The translations under genes and the position numbers were made by a program. The notes under the pieces were generated by a model. The model worked only from the letters and a program-made list of their open reading frames with translations, made no database searches and was not told where the DNA came from. A stretch of DNA of 10,232 bases. Origin: Pelagophyceae sp. CCMP2097. Lineage: Eukaryota; Sar; Pelagophyceae. The DNA lies in the NCBI GenBank assembly GCA_026770575.1, contig MU657993.1, positions 1 to 10,232 on the forward strand. Direction: 5' to 3'. Positions 1-8,692 of the stretch are shown here, in pieces (position 1 is the first letter of the stretch; the number at the start of each line of letters is the position of its first letter).

Positions 1-667
1 CGCGGATTTGATGAATGCGGGTAAGAAGTCAAAGGGGGGGGCGTCGGGGGATCTCCCCCCGGCACCCGCGACAGTCCGGCGCCGACACGCCCTTAAGCTT
101 CACAAAGTGCACCGAGCACTCCGCAAGCGTGGATCTGATAAATAAGGGTAAGAAGTCAAAAGGGGGGGTCCGGGGGATCTCCCACCGGCACCCGCGACAG
201 TCCGGCGCTGACGCGCTCCCAAGCTTCACAGAGTGCACCGAGCACTCCGCAAGCGCGGATCTGATGAATGCGGGTAAGAAGTTAAAGGGGGGGTCCGGGG
301 GCTCTCCCCCCGGCACTCGCGACAGTCCTGCGCCGACGCGCTCCCTAGCTTCACAGAGTGCACCGAGCACTCCGCAAGCGCGGATCTGATGAATGCGGGT
401 AAGAAGTTTATGGGGGGGTCCGGGGGGTTTTCCCCCGGCACCCGCGACAGTTTGGCGCCGACGCGCTCCCAAGCTCCACAGAGCGCACCGAGCCCTTCGC
501 AAGCGCGGATTTGATGAATGCGGGTAAGAAGTTAAAGGGGGTTTCCGGGGGATCTCCCCCCGGCACCCGCGACAGTCCGTCGCCGACGCGCTCCCAAGCT
601 TCACAGAGCGCACCGAGCTCTTCGCAAGCGCGGATTTGATGAGTGCGGGTAAGAAGTTAAAGGGGGG
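1..667 (+). repeat. 125-127-bp tandem repeat array, five full units plus a partial sixth
   Basis: Units start at 1, 128, 254, 379, 504 and 629, each opening with a variant of cgcggatttgatgaatgcgg. The sixth unit breaks off at about 667, where unique sequence begins. Each unit contains a GGGTAAGAAG block, a run of 5-8 G, a G-rich/C-rich inverted repeat (ccggggg, a short spacer, ccccccgg) able to form a hairpin, then a cgcgacagtc block, a cttcacagagtgcaccgagc block and a cgcaagcgcgg junction. Copies differ by scattered substitutions and 1-2-nt indels, so the array is old enough to have diverged. Open frames run through it on both strands, but the indels shift them and they hold only the repeat translated, so I do not call them genes. 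No transposase or terminal structure is visible. Confidence 0.95.
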
Positions 668-766
668 ATATCCCGTGCCGACATTCCAGTATCCACCAGC
701 CCCTAATTCTACAATCCCGGCGACCCCTATTCGTCGCGACCCGCGATCCCGCCAAGCCGATCCGCC

Positions 767-3035
767 ATGCTGCTGCGGGCCGCGCTCCGCATGGTGCTCG
801 CGTCGGCGGCACTTGCGGCGGCGCGGCGCTACACGGAGGAAGAGTACGTGCGCCTCGGCGACGTCCTCGGCGGCGCGGGCTCGCGCGTTGGCGCGGCGGC
901 CGCCGTCGAGGTGCGCGTCGACGGCGGCGCCGGCGCGCCGCAGCCCCTTGCCGGCCGCGGCGGGACCGATGTCTCCCTGCGTTTCATCGAACCCGCCGCC
1001 GAGAAGCTGCAGCACGGTGCGTGCGCCGCGCGTCCGACGGCGGCGCTCGACGCTCGTTGCGTAGCCGCATCGGCGCGCCTCGACGCGCTGCTGGAGGACA
1101 CGTTCTCGGACGAGTGCCGGTCCCTCGTGACGCAGAAGTTCACGGACATGTACCTCCGCGCCCTCAGCGAGGACTGGCTCCCGTAAGCACCGCGGCCGCC
1201 GGCGCCTCTTGAGTGCCTCTCGAGCGACGGCGCTAGGTACGAGAACCTGCCTTGGCAGTCGCAGTGCACGCCGCAGTCGCCCAAGGCGCGGCTGCCGCGC
1301 CTCGACGCGGCGAAGGTGCGCATCGCTTACCTGCTGATTGTCCACGAAGAGCCGAAAGCGTGCGTGTCCCGCGCGCGCGCGCGCCGATGTCGACGTCGGC
1401 CCGTAGCATCGAGCGCCTGGTGGACGCGCTCGACGAGCCGCTGCACAACTTTGTGCTGCACGTGGACGGTAAAGCGGCGTCGGCAGCGACGTTCGACGCG
1501 ATGCAGCTCTTTGCGGCCAAGCGGCCAAACGTCCACATTATGGAGCACGGCCGCCAGAACATTAGCTGGGGCGGCTTCAACATCGCGCGAAACCCGCGCC
1601 CGGGGCTCCCGGGGCCGCGCCGCGAAGGGGGTAGTCGCGTGACGGCGAGGGTAGGTACGGGCGACGCTAAACGGACTCGATTACATTCTGGACCACCTCG
1701 CAAACGACTTTGACTACGTCGCGACGGTGTCGGGCTACACGTACCCGTTGGTGGCGAACCACGTGATCCGCGAGACTCTGGCCTCGTTCCCCGCGGACAC
1801 TGAATTTCTGGAAGTGCGGCCGCAGCCAAACGTGCCCCAGCCGCGGGCGTGGCACCAGTTCGTCGAGTGCGACAACAAGATGCGGCGGATTTGGAGGTTG
1901 CAGCCGCCGGCGGGCGTGTCGATGTTCATGGGGTCGCAGTGGATGGTCGTCACAAAGCAGTTTGCTGAATACGTGACGCACCGGCGCACGCCAGCGACGG
2001 CGCACCACTTCGATCGCGCCGCGGGCGGATCCTTCGCCGCGCGGTACGAGGAGTACGCCACCGGGGTCATGGTCGCCGACGAAAACTACTTTGTGACTGT
2101 CCTCAAGAACTCTCCCTTTTGCAACCGCCACGAGAACACAAACTTCCTCCACGTCCAGTTCGACCGCTGGGAGCACGACAAGGCGGTGGCCAACAACAAC
2201 AAATGCTTACAGCCCAATCCGCAGCACTGCGGCCGCTCGCCGACGACGCTGACGTTGGACTACCTCCCCGTCCTCGACCTGGGGGGCGCCATGTTCGCCC
2301 GAAAGTTCGACGCCCGGCACGACGCCGCCATCCTCGACGCCATCGACGAACGCCGGAGCGAGGCCGCGCGGGCCCACGCGCGCGACCTCGCGCTGCCCGC
2401 CAAGAGCCGCGCGCCACCTGTGAAGGTCGAGCCGCTGCAGATTTTGCACGTGAGTCTTGCAGCCCGCGGAGCGCGCCGGAGACCCTCGTTCGCAGGTGCG
2501 CTTCGTGCGGCGCGACGCGGCGGGGCGGCATTTCTGCGCGACGATTGGCGACGAGGTGCAGCGGTGGACTCGGTCCGTCGCGCTCCAACCCTGCGACGAC
2601 GACGACGTGATGCAGCGCTTTTCCGTGGGCCCCTGCTCGCGCGACGGCACCGTCGCGCTCGGCGCGGACGGGCCCCTGGCCGTGACGCCCGGCCGCTACG
2701 CGCCGGCGCCGTTTTGCCCGATCCGCTCCGACGCGCACTTCCCCGGCCTCGAGGGCTACGGCAGCTGCTTGGACCTCGAGCGCGAGTCCATTTCCGCGGG
2801 CACTTCCATCATCGCCTTTGCCTGCTCGGGCCGCTGGAACCAGCTCTTCGGCTTTGGCACTGGGGTCGGCGCCGCGCCCGGCGTCGGCGCGGTCTACATC
2901 AACGTCCCTTACGCGGCGCACGTCCCAAAGGAGCTCTGCCTTGAGGCCGGCGCATCCGGGGCCTCCAACTTGCGCGTTGCGGCCTGCGACGAGAGTGCGC
3001 AACAGACCTTTTTCGTCGAACCGCTGCCCGCGTAA
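767..3035 (+). CDS. GT14 (Branch/xylosyltransferase-like) glycosyltransferase with C-terminal ricin-B-type lectin domain
   Basis: Proposed exons are 767-1016, 1065-1182, 1237-1359, 1407-1584, 1655-2449 and 2496-3035, giving about 667 residues. The frame is consistent across all junctions. The start sits in ccgccATG and opens a hydrophobic signal or signal-anchor (residues 1-19, Ala-rich), so a secretory/Golgi type II location is likely. The catalytic region (about 152-480) follows the core-2/I-branching GlcNAc-transferase and xylosyltransferase family (Pfam Branch): IAYLLIVHEEP, HVDGKA, an ISWGGFNIVRATLNGLDYIL block spanning intron 4, VSGYTYPL, GSQWMVVTKQF near 316, then DENYFVTVLKNSPF near 365 and FARKFD. 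Family members transfer GlcNAc or xylose from a UDP-sugar; the acceptor here is unknown. Residues about 489-667 look like a beta-trefoil, with repeats such as CLDLE...ACSGRWNQLFGF and LCLEAG...ACDESAQQTFF; carbohydrate binding is inferred. The introns are 48, 54, 47, 70 and 46 nt. Confidence 0.85.
1017..1064 (+). other. Probable in-frame 48-nt intron in the GT14 gene
   Basis: The donor GTGCGTGCG follows a codon's first base and the acceptor is TTGCGTAG. The length is a multiple of three and there is no stop inside, so the frame stays open whether or not it is spliced. Removal joins EKLQH directly to AASARLDALLED, and the removed segment is Ala/Arg/Cys-rich filler. Donor and acceptor resemble those of the other introns here (GTGCGTGTCC at 1360, GTGCGCCCC at 3594). 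A 16-residue coding insertion is the alternative. Confidence 0.7.
1585..1654 (+). other. Probable GC-AG intron (70 nt) in the GT14 gene
   Basis: The Branch-family block requires GGFNI to join VRATLNG in phase 0. The downstream exon begins GTACGGGCG after GTAG. No GT lies where the upstream exon must end; the sequence there is atc|GCGCGAAAC. The only nearby GT (1631) leaves the wrong phase. A GC donor at 1585 restores the conserved reading exactly. Confidence 0.65.
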
Positions 3036-3299
3036 GCGCGGCGTTGCCGCCGCACAGGAACCCTTATTCGTCGTCGAGTGTTTAAACTGTACCGACCCTT
3101 TCCGGCGTGACGCGGGTTCCAGGCGAGGGAGAGCAGGGGACGAGAGCTCTGTCACGACTCAAAGTACAAAAAAGTATGTCGCTAAAGAAAAATTCGCTGA
3201 AATAAACTTGACCAGGTCCTATAGGAATCCTAGTAGTCGTATTGATCGTGACGCCCTGGCGACTGACCTCGCAGAAACCTTGCTGACTGCTCGGGCGCC

Positions 3300-5806
3300 A
3301 TGGCCGAGGCGCAGGCCGGCGGTGCGGACGAGACGCCCTCGCAGCTCGAAGATGTACTGCCCGCGTCGTCTGCATCTCTGACCGCGGATCAAGACGAGAG
3401 CGAGACGCGAGACGCGGGTATCCCCCGGCGAGGCACCCCCGCCGCTTTCTGCGACTGCGTCTTTGCGTAGGTGATGACGGTGATGCCGCTGGGGTCGGGG
3501 CAAGAGGTGGGGCGTTCGTGCCACTTGATCAAGTTCCGCGGGCGGTCCGTCCTCCTCGACTGCGGCGTCCACCCGGGCCGGTCCGGCCTCGACGTGCGCC
3601 CCGAATCCAAACGCGTGCGTTTCGAATGCCCTTTTAGGCGCTGCCGTTTTTGGACACGGTGGACTTGTCGACAGTGGACCTGCTCTTGGTCTCGCACTTC
3701 CACATCGACCACGCGGCGGGCGTGCCCTACTTGACGGAGAAGACTGCGTTCAAGGGCCGAATCTTCATGACGCACGCCACGAAAGCGGTCATGCAGCTCC
3801 TCTTGTCCGACTACCTCCGCCTCCTGCCGACGGGCGAGTCCGAGGCCGGCCTCTACGACGAGGACGATTTACGCAGGTGCCTCGACCGCGTCGAGCTCGT
3901 CGACTTCCACCAAGTGGTGGAGCACAAGGGCATCAGGTTCTCGTGCTACAACGCGGGGCATGTCCTCGGCGCGGCCATGTTCATGATCGAGATCGGCGGC
4001 GCGCGCCTGCTGTACACCGGCGACTACTCTTTAGAAGAGGACCGACATTTGGTGCCCGCGGAGGTGCCCCGCGAGGCGCCGCACGTTTTGGTGATGGAGG
4101 CCACATACGGCACGCAACGCCACGAACCGCGCGACGTCCGCGAGGCTTTATTTACATCGACAGTGGAGCGCGTCGTCCAGCGCGGCGGGCGGTGCCTCAT
4201 CCCCGTCTTCGCGCTCGGGCGCGCGCAGGAGCTGTTGTTGATCTTGGACGAGTACTGGCGCGGGCGCCGCGACCTGCACCGCGTGCCCGTCTTCTACGCC
4301 TCCAAGCTCGCGGCCAGGGCGCTGCGCGTCTACCAGACGTACATCAACATGATGAACGAGCACATCCGGCGGCAGATGGACGTGCGGAACCCGTTTCGGT
4401 TCTCGCACGTGGCCAACATGGGCTCCGTCGACGACGTCGACGACGTCGGGCCCTGCGTCGTCCTCGCCTCGCCGGGCATGCTTCAATCCGGCGTCTCCAG
4501 GCAGCTCTTCGACAGGTGGTGCACGGACCCTCGGAACGGCGTCATCATCGCGGGCTACGCCGTCGAGGGCACGCTGGCAAAAAAACTCATGGCCGAGCCA
4601 GACGAGGTCGCTACTGCTGACGGCCGCGTGCAGCCCCGCAGGTGCACGGTCGTCTCCATTTCGTTTTCGGCGCACACTGATTATTTTCAAAACGCCCAAT
4701 TCGTCGAAGCCACCCGACCCGCCAACATCATCCTGGTCCACGGCGAGAAGAACGAAATGGGCCGGCTCAAGGGCAAGCTGCACTCGGAGACGACTGCCAA
4801 GTGGGGCGCCGCCAAGCCTTCCATTAGCATGCCGGAGAACGGCCAGCCCGTTAACATGCGCTTCCAGCGCGACCGAGCCTGCAACGTCATCGGCGCCGCC
4901 GTCGACGGCCCAACCGCCGAAGACGACGCACCGCATTCGAAGAAGCGGCCCGCGCAGCCGGGGCCGTCACGGCGCGTCCGCGGCGTCCTCGTCTCCAAGG
5001 ATTTAAGGTGCACGCTCTACACGGACGCCGAGCTCGTAGAGTCGTCGCCGCTCGCCGTCACCGCCCTGCGGCAGACGCTCCGCTTGCAGTACGCAAACGC
5101 CACAGACGTGCTCGTCGAGCTCCTCCGGCAGACGTTTGCTGACGTCCGCGTCGACGCCGGCGCATGCGGCGCTGCACAATTCACCGTCGGGGGCGAGGTG
5201 GAGTGCGACGTCGCCGCCGCCGGCGACGGCGCTGCGACAACGACGCCGCGGCAGCTGACGCTACGCTGGGCGGCTTCGCCCGCGGCGGACATGATCGCCG
5301 ACGCCATCGTCGCAGTCGCCCTGCACGCCATGTCGTCGCCCGCCGCCCTCGCGCGACTCTCGCCCCTCGGCGGCTGCTGCGCTTTGCGAGCCGACGAGCC
5401 GGGCGCCGCGGAAAACGTCGCGCGCGCAGTCGCCGAGCTCGTCCGAGCCACGCTCGTCGCCGCGTTCGGCGCCGAAGCAGTCGAAGACGATGCCGAGCCC
5501 GCCGACGCCGCCGCCGAGCCCGCCGCCGACGCCGCCGCCACGTCCGACGAACCCGCCGCGCCCGAACCCGCCGCCGCGTCCGAACCCGCCGCCGCGGCGT
5601 CCGTCGTCAAGCTCCGCGTGACGTTCGACGCCGCCGTCGCCACGTGCCACGTCTTCGCCGATTCGCCCCCCGCATCCGCCGCGGCCGAAATCTGCTGGTA
5701 CCCTTCTCTCCGCGTCGACGTTTCATCGGAAGACGATTCGCTCCGCAAGCGCTTGGACAAGCTCATCCAGCGGACCTTGGACGCCACCGCGCCCATATCC
5801 ATTTAA
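3300..5806 (+). CDS. CPSF3: Cleavage and polyadenylation specificity factor subunit 3 (CPSF73), pre-mRNA 3'-end endonuclease
   Basis: Exons: 3300-3353 (or to 3413), 3471-3593 and 3638-5806, giving about 781 residues (about 801 with the longer first exon) against about 684 in human. CPSF73 is the zinc-dependent nuclease that cuts pre-mRNA before polyadenylation, in the nucleus. The metallo-beta-lactamase fold starts with [12 protein letters not shown] and LLDCGVHPG. Metal ligands visible (781-residue numbering) are HFHIDH at 79-84, His167 in GHVLGAAMF, Asp188 in LYTGD and His427 in LVHGEKNEM. The beta-CASP region shows EATYGT (Glu213), [30 protein letters not shown] and FSAHTDY (His405), so all key residues are intact. 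The C-terminal CPSF73-100 region is broken by an Ala/Glu/Pro-rich stretch at 5476-5605. Intron 2 is GT-AG, 44 nt, phase 0. Intron 1 is ambiguous: GT at 3354 (117 nt) or GC at 3414 (57 nt), both phase 0 into the same acceptor. The start is in gcgccATGG. The gene lies 264 bp after the GT14 gene. Confidence 0.95.
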
Positions 5807-5812
5807 CTAACC

Positions 5813-5953
5813 ATGCCGCCGAAGCACCTAACGACCCGAGGGGCTCGGAAGAAATCGGCTCTACAGCAAGCCGGGGCCGCTGCTCCGGGAAGCTCCCCGG
5901 GGGCCCGTTTAAGGGACCTCGGAGCGTGGGGCGTTCGTGTCGTATTATACTGA
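5813..5953 (+). other. Short open frame (46 codons) just after CPSF3, probably 3' UTR
   Basis: An ATG follows the CPSF3 stop by six bases and opens a frame starting MPPKHLTTRGARKKSALQQ, then Ala/Gly/Pro-rich, ending VRVVLY and TGA. The basic Ala-rich start looks like a eukaryotic N-terminus, but I find no splice that joins it to a recognisable domain. It most likely lies in the CPSF3 3' UTR. The rest of the gap to 6070 shows no gene; 5873-5913 is G/C-rich with some inverted symmetry, and CPSF3 and the minus-strand gene converge here. Confidence 0.15.
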
Positions 5954-6070
5954 AATCCTCGACCTCTGGTGGGTCTCTATTGGGGGCAGCGCAGCCTCGT
6001 ATGTGTATTCGAGCACGCCACTTGTACTTTTGTCGTTTGTCTTTCCGGGGCCTCGTCGAGGTCCCGCGGC

Positions 6071-7214
6071 CTAGGCGCGCATGAGGCGGTCTCTTGCGAC
6101 CTTCTTGGCCTTGATCCGCGTCCCGCCCCTCCGGCGCGTCCGCGGCATCTTGCGGATAAGCATGTCGTTGTCCGCCGGCACCCAGATGGCCTCGCCCTCG
6201 CCGACGCTCGGTCCGACGTCGAGGAGGACCTGGTACGGGGCGTACGAGTCCTTGTCCAGGCCCTCCTCCTCCAACGAGTACCACAGCGCGACGACGGTGC
6301 CCGCCAGAAACTCGTCGTTCTCGCACCGGCACTCGACGCGCGTCCCGACCTTGAAGCGCAGCATGGCCTCGGAACGGACCCTATTTTGGAATCAAGCGAG
6401 GAAAACCGGCAGCGACGACGCGTGGCATGCCCGCAACGCTTGGAAAAGACGCCGGTGCCTCGCGCGCGGTCGAGGTGGCAGCTGCAGCTGATCTTGCAGC
6501 CGTCGTCGCAGGGTGCCGAGGGCGCGTCGAATCCCGCGTCGGCCAGCTCCACGGCGGGGATGACGATCTGCGCGCCGTCCGACTCGCCCTCGGCGTCGGG
6601 CTGCGAAGTCAGGTCCACCGCCGACTCGGGCGCCTCGGAAGGGTCCACCAACCCGTCGCACACCGCCAGCGTGGCCGCGAGCAGCGCGGCCACGTCGTCC
6701 GCGCCGCCGTCCTTCTTGCCCGCGGCCTTTGGCTCGGCCAGCGCTGCCTGCCGCGCGGCCTCGTCGCCGCGCTGCAGCGCCTCGAGCCGCTCCTCGTCGG
6801 TCAGCACGCCAGTCTCGAAGCCGCCTACGACGCAGACGGCGGTTGAAAGGGCCGAAATCGCCATCGTTTCCCGTTCGCCTCCTCATCCACGGATCCGTTC
6901 CGAGGCACGTCCTTTCAAGGTGTACAAGGAGGGGCCATGCCGCGGGACAGACGGGTCCTGTATAGGCCCCAGCGGAACTGTTTCGGTTCTTTCGAGGGCC
7001 GCCGGACAACGTCGGCGGGGCCGCCCCGGGCGTGCGGGCGGTCTCGGGCCCGCGCCGCGGGCAAAGCCTCTCCGGGCGGCCTCGGGCCCGCGCGCGGCCT
7101 CTATTTCCGCGACGCTGGGGCGACTGAGCCGCTCGCGCGCCTTTGCGCGGAGTTGAGAGGCCTTGAAGCGGTGCCACTGCTTGTCGTCGAAGAGCGCGTC
7201 CGCGCGCGCGTCGT

Positions 7215-7255
<41 letters not shown>

Positions 7256-7308
7256 AGCGCCGCCCCGCGGCCGCGGCCAGTCTCCTCGCTCAGAAAATTC
7301 GCGGCCAT
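6071..7308 (-). CDS. Unknown protein: poly-Ala N-terminus, acidic middle, small beta-barrel-like C-terminal domain
   Basis: The model joins three exons on the minus strand: 7308-6891, 6824-about 6451 and about 6367-6071, roughly 362 residues. The ATG at 7308 starts MAANFLSEETG, followed by a 13-triplet Ala run and DDKQWHRFKASQLRAKARERL, probably helical. Intron 1 (6890-6825, 66 nt, GTGGAT to GTAG) fits phase 1 and joins GRASERI to GFETGVLTDEERLEALQRGD. Intron 2 is uncertain: GT 6450 to AG 6368 (83 nt, phase 0), or a GC donor at 6463 or 6439 with the TAG ending at 6381. The last exon encodes FKVGTRVECRCENDEFLAGTVVALWY, then a YQVLLDVG...EGEAIWVPADNDMLIRK block. This resembles a Tudor/SH3-like repeat I recall from stramenopile proteins, often with MYND or ankyrin domains. 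A basic tail follows. The last exon (ATG 6364) could instead be a separate 97-residue gene. No function is assigned. Confidence 0.55.
7215..7253 (+). repeat. (CCG)13 microsatellite encoding poly-Ala on the minus strand
   Basis: Thirteen uninterrupted CCG triplets. On the minus strand they read as GCG codons in the N-terminal Ala run of the gene starting at 7308. Length variation between individuals is likely and would stay in frame. Confidence 0.95.
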
Positions 7309-7624
7309 TCGCACCGCGGGGACGCCGCAGAGAGCCCGCGCGAGGCCCCTCGGGGACGAGGCCGCGCGAGCGCAGCTGCCGACGCAAAACGCGGGGGAGC
7401 TCGGCTGACGGGCGCGGAAACGTTCGTATACTTCACGGTCTAGAGAGGCGATCGGCGAAGAGTCACACAGTTTCGGCGATTTCGGGAACTTTTTTAGTTA
7501 TACATTTGTACATCGCTGGGCACGGGTCCGCCCTTCCCGCTCGCGCCTAGACTCGCCCGCCGCATGCGAGCCGGGCGCTGTAGATCCGAGCCTCGCTTTT
7601 TAAAAGGGTCGTCAGCTCTTTGGG
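7309..7624. other. Intergenic, 316 bp: SpoU 3' flank and upstream region of the unknown gene
   Basis: Both neighbours are on the minus strand, so this holds the 3' end of the SpoU transcript and the promoter/5' UTR of the gene at 7308. The part at about 7430-7520 is distinctly AT-richer, with a short T-run at 7491-7496. I see no further gene, tRNA or clear promoter motif. Confidence 0.6.
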
Positions 7625-8692
7625 CTAGCGCCGCCGCGCTGCGAGGGCGGCGCCGCAGGCGAAGGCTGCGCCGCAGACGATTGCGGCCGTGGGCAGGGCC
7701 AAGGTGGCGTGGACCGGCGCGGTGAGCTCGTAGAGCGCGATGGCCGCGGCCGTGGCGACGTTGACCGAGTCGACGCTGCCGTACATCGGGATTGTCAGTC
7801 GGACATCGGCGAGGACCTGCGCCTCGTCGGAGAGGCCGGGCCCCTCGGCTCCCACGAGGACGGCGATTCGTAAAGGGCGGTGGCCGCGGCGCCACTTTGC
7901 GAGCTCGATTGGCGGCGGCAGGTCTGGGCGCGTCTGCGGGGTCACGAGCGCCACAACCACGTAGCCCTGCGCCTGGGCGGCCTGGACGACTTCGGAGATC
8001 GTCCCGCGCCGCGTAAAGGGTGTAACGAGGGCGTGCCCGCCGGAGACGCGGATGCTCTTGCGGTAGTACGGGTCGCTGGACTGCGAGTCGAAGAGGATCG
8101 CGTCGACCCCAAATGCGGCGCCGTTACGAAAAAGAGCGCCCGTGTTGTCCAAATTATTCACCTTTTCGCCGATGACGATGGTGCTCCGTCGGCGCCCGCC
8201 GCGCTTGTAGGATTCGGAGAGGACTCTGGAGAGAAGCGCCTCTGGCGAAACCGAGGGCAGCTTGCGGCCGCAGCCGAGGACGCCGCGGTGGAAATTGTAG
8301 CCGACCATGTCGTCTAGAGCCTGCTGCTTCAGCGCGTAGACGGGCACGTCGCGCTTGGATAGGACGTCGATGAGGGCCTTCATGTTATCGACACGTTTTT
8401 CAGAAACGCACACGCTCACTAGAGGCACGCGGTCGTGCCTAAGTCCCGCGCTTCGGCGAAGCGGGGAAATTAAAGACGCCGCTTGATGCTGGACGAGGTT
8501 GTAGATGGAGTTTTCGCCCTCTAGGATGAACTCGTCGCTGCGACCGGCCAGGTCTTTTTCCTTGAGGTCGGTATAGACCTTTACACGCGAATCGTCGGCC
8601 CCGACGTACGTCACGCCAGGGTACGCCACGGCGGGCTGGACCACCTTCATGCTCCGTCCGACTTCGTCGTACGCGATGGGCATCCGATTCAT
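7625..8692 (-). CDS. SpoU/TrmH-family RNA 2'-O-methyltransferase (SPOUT class) with hydrophobic C-terminus
   Basis: An intronless 355-residue frame. Family members use S-adenosylmethionine to methylate the ribose 2'-OH of tRNA or rRNA; the target cannot be told from sequence. The N-terminal substrate-binding part (about 35-145) shows VYTDLKEKDLAGRSDEFILEGE, VSVCVSEKRVDN, DVPVYAL and FHRGVLGCGRK. The knotted catalytic domain shows motif 1 NLDNTGALFRNGAAFG (180-195, Arg189 at the catalytic position), motif 2 LVGAEGPGLS (279-288) and motif 3 IPMYGSVDSVNVATAAAIAL (301-320). After the usual end, residues about 329-351 form a hydrophobic Ala-rich segment before ARRR, possibly a membrane anchor. ATG 8692 is chosen because an in-frame TAA lies shortly upstream. 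A TAG acceptor 11 nt before this ATG (ctcgtag|gaacc) leaves open a 5' exon. An organellar, nuclear or cytosolic location is unresolved. Confidence 0.9.
   Translation of the reverse strand: MNRMPIAYDEVGRSMKVVQPAVAYPGVTYVGADDSRVKVYTDLKEKDLAGRSDEFILEGENSIYNLVQHQAASLISPLRRSAGLRHDRVPLVSVCVSEKRVDNMKALIDVLSKRDVPVYALKQQALDDMVGYNFHRGVLGCGRKLPSVSPEALLSRVLSESYKRGGRRRSTIVIGEKVNNLDNTGALFRNGAAFGVDAILFDSQSSDPYYRKSIRVSGGHALVTPFTRRGTISEVVQAAQAQGYVVVALVTPQTRPDLPPPIELAKWRRGHRPLRIAVLVGAEGPGLSDEAQVLADVRLTIPMYGSVDSVNVATAAAIALYELTAPVHATLALPTAAIVCGAAFACGAALAARRR

Noticed and set aside
15..389. Plus-strand open frame of 124 codons in the repeat
   Set aside because: It is only the repeat unit read at about 42-codon periodicity. 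The 125- and 127-bp spacings shift the frame between copies.
29..1528. Long minus-strand open frame (499 codons) over the repeat and the GT14 5' half
   Set aside because: It translates the tandem repeat and then the antisense of real GT14 exons. It is Arg/Ala-rich, which is typical of GC-rich shadow frames.
3105..3125. tRNA B-box-like GGTTCCAGGC
   Set aside because: There is no A box at a suitable distance and no cloverleaf can be drawn around it.
1017..3637. Introner elements (repeated introns of common sequence)
   Set aside because: The introns share short GTGCG starts and TAG ends but no extended similarity to each other, and are too short to carry terminal repeats.
4148..4936. Long minus-strand frame opposite CPSF3
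   Set aside because: It lies entirely antisense to the strongly conserved CPSF3 coding sequence.
5813..6060. Possible Sec61-beta-like gene: basic Ala-rich start at 5813 and YYTE in a shifted frame at 5943
   Set aside because: No intron of the right phase joins the two, and the sequence after YYTE lacks the family's transmembrane and final motifs.
6366..6906. MITE-like element with 16-bp terminal inverted repeats
   Set aside because: The bases outside the two arms show no target-site duplication, and the interior is modelled as exon. Kept only as an RNA-pairing observation.
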